From Cribrihabitans_A pelagius (GTDB lineage: Bacteria > Pseudomonadota > Alphaproteobacteria > Rhodobacterales > Rhodobacteraceae): 64,000 nucleotides of DNA. The notes beneath the pieces are model-generated. The model did no database searches. It saw only the letters and a program-made list of their open reading frames with translations, and was not told the DNA's origin. Below, piece after piece: positions 57,904 through 64,000 of the stretch; the first letter of the stretch is position 1; each line of letters starts with the position of its first letter. The stretch covers positions 186,001 to 250,000 of the forward strand of contig NZ_JBMERR010000003.1 of NCBI RefSeq assembly GCF_048820915.1, in the 5' to 3' direction. The position numbers were made by a program, and so were the translations under genes.

Positions 57904-58787
57904 GCGGACCTTCGGCAGAGTTCCGCGCCCATGCCGGCTCCGGGCTCACCACCCTGTGCCGGGCCTGGGCGGTCTCCCGCGCGGACGGGGTGGTCTTCGG
58001 TTTCACCGACCACGACTGCCCGCTGGCCTTCGAAGGCGTCACGTTCGAGCCCGGCAGCGGCCTCACTGCGCGGGCATTGCAGCAGGCCACGGGCCTCTCG
58101 GTCGACAACAGCGAGGCACTCGGGGTGCTCTCTGCCGCCGCGGTGCGGGAGGAGGACATCGATGCCGGCCGCTTTGACAATGCGGATGTGCGCTGCTGGC
58201 TTGTCAATTGGCAGGATGTGTCGCAGCGCTGGCTGCAATTCCGCGGCACGATCGGCGAGATCCGCCGTGCGGGCGGCGCTTTTGAGGCCGAATTGCGCGG
58301 GCTGACCGAAGCGCTGAACCGGCCCCTGGGGCGGATTTACCAGAAACCTTGTACTGCCGTCCTGGGAGATGCCGGCTGCCGGTTTGATCTGGAGACGCCG
58401 GGCTATGCGGTGGAGCTTGCAGCAGAGGTGGCCGAGGGTTCGGAGCGGTTCCAGTGGGACGCGCTTGCCGGCTTCGAGCCAGGCTGGTTCGCCGGCGGGC
58501 GGCTTTCGGTGCTGAGCGGCGCGGCAGAGGGCCTCTGGAGTATGGTCAAGACCGACCGCAGCGATGCTTCGGGCCGCAGCCTCGCCCTGTGGCAGCCGGT
58601 CCGCGCGCCGGTGGCGCCGGGCGATCTGCTGCGGCTGGACGCGGGCTGCGACAAGCGGATGGAGACCTGCCGGTTGAAGTTCAACAACCTGCTGAACTTC
58701 CAGGGCTTCCCCGATATTCCCGGCGAAGACTGGGTGATGGCGGTGCCGCACCAGTCGGGCCGCAACAGCGGCGGCAGCCGCCGATGA
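57900..58787 (+). CDS. g13: gene transfer agent g13, hub protein (DUF2163)
   Basis: A protein of 295 residues, DUF2163 plus its C-terminal phage_BR0599 domain. Cysteines in QKPCTAVLGDAGC and GCDKRMETC are those that bind an iron-sulphur cluster in the related R. capsulatus hub. The FQGFPDIPGEDW ending is highly conserved. Confidence 0.94.
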   Translation: MSGPSAEFRAHAGSGLTTLCRAWAVSRADGVVFGFTDHDCPLAFEGVTFEPGSGLTARALQQATGLSVDNSEALGVLSAAAVREEDIDAGRFDNADVRCWLVNWQDVSQRWLQFRGTIGEIRRAGGAFEAELRGLTEALNRPLGRIYQKPCTAVLGDAGCRFDLETPGYAVELAAEVAEGSERFQWDALAGFEPGWFAGGRLSVLSGAAEGLWSMVKTDRSDASGRSLALWQPVRAPVAPGDLLRLDAGCDKRMETCRLKFNNLLNFQGFPDIPGEDWVMAVPHQSGRNSGGSRR

Positions 58788-59260
58788 GTGCGCGTGTGGT
58801 CGCGCTGGCGCGCGTTTGGATCGGGACGCCCTACGTGCATCAGGCCTCCTGCCGGGGCGCGGGCTGTGATTGCCTGGGGCTGATCCGCGGACTCTGGCGC
58901 GAGCTCCACGGGGCTGAGCCCGAGACCGCGCCGCCCTACACGATGGACTGGGACGAGCCGCAGCGGCTGGAGCGGCTGTGGCAGGCGGCGCGGCGGCATC
59001 TGGTGGCGAAGCCGCTCGTTGAGGCCGCGCCGGGGGATGTGATCCTGTTCCGGATGCGCGAAGGCGCGGTGGCCAAGCATCTGGGGGTGCAGTCGGCGAT
59101 TGCCGGCGGTTCCTGTCCCGTCGGCCAGGCGGAGCGGGTTAACCGCGGCGCCGCCTTCATCCACGCCTACGCGGGCCATGGCGTTGTCGAAAGCCCGCTC
59201 ACCCCGCCCTGGCAGCGCCGCATCGTGGCGCGGTTTCACTTCCCGAAGGAGCAGATCTGA
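58784..59260 (+). CDS. g14: gene transfer agent g14, NlpC/P60 peptidase
   Basis: A protein of 158 residues. Cys-protease motif GCDCLGLIRG, with histidines in AVAKHLG and HAYAGHGV. It cleaves peptidoglycan stem peptides during DNA delivery. It overlaps both neighbours (ATGA at each end). Confidence 0.93.
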   Translation: MSARVVALARVWIGTPYVHQASCRGAGCDCLGLIRGLWRELHGAEPETAPPYTMDWDEPQRLERLWQAARRHLVAKPLVEAAPGDVILFRMREGAVAKHLGVQSAIAGGSCPVGQAERVNRGAAFIHAYAGHGVVESPLTPPWQRRIVARFHFPKEQI

Positions 59261-62200
59261 TGGCAACCATTCTTCTTGCGGCCGCAGGCTCGGCCATTGG
59301 CGGCGCGATTGGCGGGACCGTGGCGGGGCTGTCTTCGGCGGTGATCGGCCGTGCGGTAGGGGCCAGCCTGGGGCGGCTGATCGACGAGCGGCTGCTGGGT
59401 GCGGGCTCCGGCCCGGTGGAGACCGGCCGCGTCGACCGCTTCCGCATTACTCAAGCCGGCGCGGGCGAGCCGGTGGCAAAGGTCTTTGGCCGGATGCGGC
59501 TGGGCGGGCAGGTGATCTGGGCCTCGCGCTTCCTGGAGACCGCCAGCACCACTGGCGGGGGCGGCGGCAAGGGGCGGCCCAAGGAACCGCAGGTCACCCG
59601 CTACAGCTACTCGGTGTCGCTGGCGGTGGCGCTGTGCGAGGGCGAGATTGCCAGCGTCTCCCGCGTCTGGGCAGATGGCGGGGAGATGGCCCCCAAGGAT
59701 CTCAACATGACGGTCTACCGCGGCACCGCGGATCAGCTCCCCGACCCGGTGATGGAGGCAATCGAAGGCGCGGGCCAGGTGCCTGCCTACCGCGGCACGG
59801 CATACGTGGTGATGGAGAACATCCCGCTGGAACGTTTCGGCAACCGGGTGCCGCAGTTCTCCTTCGACGTGCTGCGGCCGGAACAGCCTGAAAGCGCCAC
59901 CTACGCGGAAGACCTGGGCCAGCTGGTGCAGGGCGTTGCGCTGATGCCGGGCACCGGGGAGTACACGCTGGCGAGCACGCCGGTGCACTACAGCCACGGG
60001 CCGGGCGCGGCCCGCGCCGCCAACAGCCATACGCATTCGGGGCAGAGCGACCTCAAGACTTCGCTCGACGCGCTGGAGGCGGAGCTGCCCGGCTGCGGGG
60101 CCGCTTCGCTGATCGTGTCGTGGTTCGGCGATGATCTGCGCTGCGGCAGCTGCACGCTGAAGCCGAAGGTGGAGCACAAGGATGCCGAGGGCAATATGGC
60201 CTGGAGCGCAGGCGGGCTCACCCGTGTCACGGCAGAGGAGGTTCTGAAACAGGACGGCAGTGCGCTTTATGGCGGCACCCCGGCCGATACGGCGGTGGTG
60301 CAGTCGATCCGCGAGATGCAGGCGCGCGGTCTGCGGGTGATGTTCTACCCCTTCATCCTGATGGATCAGGCCGAGGGCAACACGCTGCCCGACCCCTGGA
60401 CCGGCTCTGAGGGCCAGCCGCACCTGCCCTGGCGCGGCCGTATCACCCTGTCGGAAGCGCCAGGACGCGAGGGCTCCCCCGATGGCACGGCTGCGGCCGA
60501 TGCCGAGGCCGCGGCGTTTTTCGGCACGGTGACAGCGGCGGATTTCACCGTGGGGGACGGGACCGTCAGCTACCACGGGCCGCAGGAATGGAGCCTCAGC
60601 CGGTTCATTCTGCATTACGCAGCGCTCTGCGCAGCTGCGGGCGGGGTGGAGGCCTTCTGCATCAGCTCGGAAATGCGCGCGCTGACGCAGATCCGCGGGG
60701 CTGCAGGTTTTCCGGCGGTGGAGCGTTTGCGCAGCCTTGCGGCAGAGGCGCGGCTTCTCTTGGGGGCGGAGACAAAGCTGGGTTATGCAGCGGACTGGTC
60801 GGAGTACTGGGGGTATCAATCGCCCGAAGGCGACCGCTACTTCCACCTCGACCCGCTCTGGGCCGATCCGGAGATCGATTTCATCGGCATCGACAACTAC
60901 ATGCCGCTCTCCGACTGGCGCGAGGGGGAGGATCACCTGGACGCGCAATCCGGTGTGCCTGCGATCTATGACCTCGGCTACCTCAGCGCCAATGTGGAGG
61001 GCGGCGAGGGCTATGACTGGTACTACCATTCGCCCGAGGCCGAGGCGGCGCAGATCCGCACGCCGATCACCGATGGCGCGCATGATCAGCCCTGGGTGTG
61101 GCGCTACAAGGATATCCGCAACTGGTGGCTCAACGACCATCACGAGCGGATCGGCGGCGTGCGGCAGGCACAGCCGACTGCCTGGGTGCCGCAATCGAAG
61201 CCGGTCTGGTTCACCGAACTGGGCTGTGCGGCCATCGACAAGGGCACCAACCAGCCCAACAAGTTCCTCGATCCGAAGAGTTCGGAATCGAAGTTGCCGA
61301 AATACTCCAACGGACAGCGCGACGACCTTATCCAGATCCACTACCTGCGGGCAGTGCTGGGCTACTGGGGGGAGGCGGCCAATAATCCCCTCTCTCAGGA
61401 GTACGAGGGGCGGATGCTCGACATGGCCAACGCCTATGTCTGGGCCTGGGACGCGCGGCCCTTTCCGGTGTTCCCCAATGCGCTGGAGGTCTGGAACGAC
61501 GGCGGGAACTACCTGCGCGGCCATTGGCTGAACGGGCGCGCCGGGCAGCGCACGCTTGCCTCGGTGGTGGCGGAGATCTGCGAAGACGCGGGGCTTGGCG
61601 CGTATGATGTCTCCAAGCTCCACGGTGTGGTGCGCGGCTATGCAAACAGTGACGTGAGCGACGCCCGTGCCTTGTTGCAGCCGCTGATGCTGCGCCACGG
61701 CTTTGACGCGGTGGAGCGCAATGGGCAAGTAGAATTCCTGATGCGCAACGGAGAGGGCGCTGAGGTGCTGAACCCGGCGGTGCTGGTGGACAGCGAAGAG
61801 CTGGACGGCACCACCGAGCGCACCCGCGGCAGTGCAGGGGAACTTGCGGGCCGCGTGCGGCTGCGCTTTGCCGAATGGGGGGGCGATCATGACGCGGCCT
61901 CCGTCGAAGCCGTGCTGCCGGATGAGGCCACCCACGCGGTGAGCCAGAACGAGCTGCCGATAGCCCTCACCGGGGCCGAGGCGCGGCAGGTGGCGGCCCG
62001 CTGGCTGGCTGAGGCGCGGATTTCCCGGGACAGCGCCCGCTTTCAGCTGCCGCCCTCGCTCCTGCACCTGGGGGCGGGCGACGTGGTGGCGCTGCCGGGG
62101 GAGGACGGGCAGGACCAGCTCTACCGCATTGACCGGATCGAGCAGGCCGAGGCGCAGCTGGTGGAGGCGGTGCGCATCGAGCCCGGCGTCTACCGTGCAG

Positions 62201-63180
62201 GCGACGTGCTCGAGGATCTGCCCGGCGTGAACGAATTTGCCGCCCCGGTGCCGGTGCTGCCCCTATTCATGGACCTGCCGCTGATGCGCGGCGACGAAAA
62301 TCCGGTCGCGCCGCATCTGGCGGCAACCGCCGAAGCCTGGCCGGGCAGCGTTGCCGTCTACGGCTCGGCCAGCGATGAAAACTACGCGCTGGAACGGGTG
62401 ATCGCGGCGCGTCAGACGGTGGGGGTGACGGAAACGCCGCTTCTGGCGGCCCCGCCCGGGCGCTGGGATCTGGGCGCGGGTTTGCAGGTGAAGCTGATCG
62501 CGGGCGAGCTGGAAAGCCGCAGCGCTCCGGCCGTGCTGGACGGCGCGAACCTTGCGGCCATCGGCGACGGCTCCCCCGGCAACTGGGAGCTGTTCCAGTT
62601 CCGCGAGGCCGAGCTGATTGCGCCGCAGACCTACCTGCTGAAGGGCCGTTTGCGCGGCCAGGCAGGCAGCGACGGGCTGATGCCGGATGTCTGGCCCGCG
62701 GGCTCTTATGTGGTGCTGCTGGATGGCACGATGGTGCAGATGGATCTTGCGCCCGATCAGCGGCGGCGGCAGCGGCACTACCGGATCGGTCCCGCAAGGC
62801 GCAGCCTGGAGGATCCCTCCTATGTGCATGTGGAAGCCAGTTTTGACGGCAACGGGCTGCGCCCCTATGCGCCCGGGCATCTGGAACTGACGGGCGCGCT
62901 GGGCGGAGACATCTCCGCGGCCTGGATCCGCCGCACCCGGATCGAGGGCGACAGCTGGGACCTGCCCGAGGTGCCCTTGGGCGAAGAGAGCGAGGCCTAC
63001 CGCATCCGGGTGCTGCGCGGCACATCGGTGCTGCGGGAGGCGGTGAGTGCCACGCCCGCCTGGAGCTATCCGTCGGCGGCGCAGGCCGCCGACGGCGCTG
63101 TGGCGGGCGATGTGCTGGAAGTGGCGCAGCTCTCCGCGCGCTATGGCGCGGGGTCGGCCGCCACGGTGCCGCTGGCGTGA
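59260..63180 (+). CDS. g15: gene transfer agent g15, megatron / host-specificity tail protein
   Basis: A protein of 1306 residues. An N-terminal glycine-rich membrane-like stretch precedes the tail hub. A glycoside-hydrolase-like TIM barrel lies at about 400-750 (DFIGIDNYMPLSDW, VWFTELGCAAIDKGTNQPN), and phage tail domains follow. The C-terminus carries receptor-binding beta-domains. It is full length and uninterrupted. Confidence 0.95.
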   Translation: MATILLAAAGSAIGGAIGGTVAGLSSAVIGRAVGASLGRLIDERLLGAGSGPVETGRVDRFRITQAGAGEPVAKVFGRMRLGGQVIWASRFLETASTTGGGGGKGRPKEPQVTRYSYSVSLAVALCEGEIASVSRVWADGGEMAPKDLNMTVYRGTADQLPDPVMEAIEGAGQVPAYRGTAYVVMENIPLERFGNRVPQFSFDVLRPEQPESATYAEDLGQLVQGVALMPGTGEYTLASTPVHYSHGPGAARAANSHTHSGQSDLKTSLDALEAELPGCGAASLIVSWFGDDLRCGSCTLKPKVEHKDAEGNMAWSAGGLTRVTAEEVLKQDGSALYGGTPADTAVVQSIREMQARGLRVMFYPFILMDQAEGNTLPDPWTGSEGQPHLPWRGRITLSEAPGREGSPDGTAAADAEAAAFFGTVTAADFTVGDGTVSYHGPQEWSLSRFILHYAALCAAAGGVEAFCISSEMRALTQIRGAAGFPAVERLRSLAAEARLLLGAETKLGYAADWSEYWGYQSPEGDRYFHLDPLWADPEIDFIGIDNYMPLSDWREGEDHLDAQSGVPAIYDLGYLSANVEGGEGYDWYYHSPEAEAAQIRTPITDGAHDQPWVWRYKDIRNWWLNDHHERIGGVRQAQPTAWVPQSKPVWFTELGCAAIDKGTNQPNKFLDPKSSESKLPKYSNGQRDDLIQIHYLRAVLGYWGEAANNPLSQEYEGRMLDMANAYVWAWDARPFPVFPNALEVWNDGGNYLRGHWLNGRAGQRTLASVVAEICEDAGLGAYDVSKLHGVVRGYANSDVSDARALLQPLMLRHGFDAVERNGQVEFLMRNGEGAEVLNPAVLVDSEELDGTTERTRGSAGELAGRVRLRFAEWGGDHDAASVEAVLPDEATHAVSQNELPIALTGAEARQVAARWLAEARISRDSARFQLPPSLLHLGAGDVVALPGEDGQDQLYRIDRIEQAEAQLVEAVRIEPGVYRAGDVLEDLPGVNEFAAPVPVLPLFMDLPLMRGDENPVAPHLAATAEAWPGSVAVYGSASDENYALERVIAARQTVGVTETPLLAAPPGRWDLGAGLQVKLIAGELESRSAPAVLDGANLAAIGDGSPGNWELFQFREAELIAPQTYLLKGRLRGQAGSDGLMPDVWPAGSYVVLLDGTMVQMDLAPDQRRRQRHYRIGPARRSLEDPSYVHVEASFDGNGLRPYAPGHLELTGALGGDISAAWIRRTRIEGDSWDLPEVPLGEESEAYRIRVLRGTSVLREAVSATPAWSYPSAAQAADGAVAGDVLEVAQLSARYGAGSAATVPLA

Positions 63181-63488
63181 GGCGGCCGGTGCTGCCCGGC
63201 GACACTGCCGCGGCGGCCCGGGCGCTGCTGGCGGTGCCTGCGGCGGCGCGCCCGGCGCTCTGCCGCCGGATCTTTGCGGGCGCAGCCGCGGCCGCGGCCC
63301 ATATGGCGCGCCGCCGAGCCCTGCATCCATGCTGGGGCGACGGTTCGCTCTCGGCCGCCGCGCGCCGGTTTCCGCTGGCGGACGAGCCCTTCCTGGATCA
63401 CCCGGAGTATCTCGCCTGCACCCGCCTGGTGCTCAGCACACTGGCCGCGCGGATCGGCAATAATCCCGTCAGCCCTCCCGCCCGCTGA
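63177..63488 (+). CDS. small gene downstream of g15
   Basis: A protein of 103 residues, GTG start overlapping the g15 stop. It has an Ala/Arg-rich helix and a C-terminal DHPEYLACTRLVLSTLAARI segment. A gene like this commonly follows g15 in roseobacters, before cysE. Its role is not known. Confidence 0.75.
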   Translation: MRRPVLPGDTAAAARALLAVPAAARPALCRRIFAGAAAAAAHMARRRALHPCWGDGSLSAAARRFPLADEPFLDHPEYLACTRLVLSTLAARIGNNPVSPPAR

Positions 63489-63696
63489 CCCGGCAGGCAA
63501 GCTGCCGGGCCGGCCGTTGGGCCGGGCGCCGCGGCCCTGCGGCCCGCGGCGCGGGCGCGTGCGGCGAGGCCCCGGAGCCGCCGCCGCCCCTTGGGGCTTG
63601 CGGGCCATCGGAATTGGAAATACCGGTCATCACAGGTTTGCGTTTGCGGAATATCTACCTAGATGCATATCCTGAGCGGAGAAAGGATTCCGAGCC

Positions 63697-64000
63697 ATGA
63701 TCGAAGCGCACAAAACCGTCACGCAGATGGACCCGGTCTGGGACCGGATCGCCAAGGAAGCGCAGGAGGCGGTGGACTTCCAGCCGCTGCTGGGCGGGCT
63801 GATCCACGCCTGTATCCTGCACCACAAGTCAATCGAGAAGGCGCTCTCCTACCGGATTTCCGCAAAGCTCTGCTCGAACGAGATGTCGATGACCATTCTG
63901 CGGGAAATCGTCGACGAGGCTTATGCCGATGACCCGGCCATCGTGGAAGCGGCCCGCGCCGACCTGATGGCGGTTTACGAGCGCGACCCGGCGTGCCACC
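63697..64000 (+). CDS. cysE: serine O-acetyltransferase, 3' truncated by window edge
   Basis: 101 codons are visible, beginning MIEAHKTVTQMDPVWDRIA after GGAGAAAGG. The helical N-terminal SATase domain reads LGGLIHACILHHKSIEKAL and VYERDPACH. It acetylates L-serine for cysteine synthesis. It is a standard left-handed-helix CysE, unrelated in fold to the MetX-like acyltransferase at 21808-22947. Confidence 0.93.
   Translation, partial: MIEAHKTVTQMDPVWDRIAKEAQEAVDFQPLLGGLIHACILHHKSIEKALSYRISAKLCSNEMSMTILREIVDEAYADDPAIVEAARADLMAVYERDPACH

Noticed and set aside
59236..62067. Minus-strand open frame of 943 codons
   Set aside because: It is the antisense shadow of g15 and has no recognisable domain.
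48709..63488. Prophage
   Set aside because: No integrase, repressor, replication or lysis genes; gene order and the short tape measure are those of a gene transfer agent.
1..64000. tRNA, rRNA or insertion sequences
   Set aside because: No cloverleaf-like segment, rRNA stretch or transposase-like protein was recognised by reading; a covariance search would be needed to be certain for tRNA.

Overview
The window is 64 kb of GC-rich DNA from an alphaproteobacterium. It is almost certainly a member of the Roseobacter group (Rhodobacterales), of the Leisingera/Phaeobacter/Ruegeria type. The evidence is a complete RcGTA-type gene transfer agent cluster ending at cysE, the codon use, TRAP transporters, the extended ribosomal protein L9, and short intergenic repeats typical of the group. 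The genus is inference. I saw no rRNA, tRNA, CRISPR array, insertion sequence or replication origin.

Layout. (1) 1-4230: an NMT1/SsuA-type ABC importer (ATPase, GNAT, two permeases, binding protein) closed by a strong terminator. (2) 4.3-5.7 kb: a divergent ferredoxin-domain protein tail-to-tail with a flavin reductase-like protein. (3) 5.8-14.7 kb, minus strand: a sodium:solute symporter module (DUF4212 small subunit, large subunit, cNMP/CBS/DUF294 protein, membrane-anchored DnaQ-type exonuclease) beside acs and an adk paralogue. (4) 15.2-18.4 kb: a TRAP transporter, followed by a CocE/NonD hydrolase. (5) 20.5-29.3 kb: the most interesting region, described below. (6) 29.4-38.6 kb: membrane protein, porin, trigger factor, small envelope proteins, the rpsF-rpsR-rplI operon and a YceI protein. 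(7) 39-48.4 kb: globin, a cytochrome b561-YceI fusion, and the fatty-acid genes fabD, fabG, acpP and fabF interleaved with a HisA-like protein and a PilZ protein, ending in mltG. (8) 48.7-63.5 kb: gene transfer agent genes g1-g15 in canonical order. (9) 63.7 kb to the end: the 5' part of cysE.

The candidate system. Seven minus-strand genes (27711 down to 20473), with a divergent MocR regulator, encode four enzymes that match the first four steps of the Streptomyces D-cycloserine (Dcs) pathway. These are a YqcI/YcgG haem N-hydroxylase (DcsA/GntA family), an arginase-fold amidinohydrolase, a MetX-fold O-acyltransferase and a CysK-fold synthase. The arginase homologue carries the two active-site changes described for DcsB: the first Mn-ligand His is Cys and the general acid/base His is missing. 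The MetX homologue has Gly at the first position of the oxyanion turn, as in serine-specific DcsE. The predicted route is arginine to N-hydroxyarginine to hydroxyurea, condensed with O-acyl-L-serine to give O-ureido-L-serine. The racemase (DcsC) and ATP-grasp cyclase (DcsG) are absent from the window. In their place are an M20 carbamoylase-family hydrolase, an EamA exporter, a YggS-type PLP protein and a PLP-binding regulator. This suggests a product other than D-cycloserine, perhaps an aminooxy or ureidooxy amino acid that attacks PLP enzymes. The product and the operon are inference; the residues are read directly.

A dispersed element of about 170 bp with 18-bp inverted arms occurs three times (31.6, 38.7 and 50.4 kb). 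One copy lies inside the gene transfer agent cluster, between terminase and portal.
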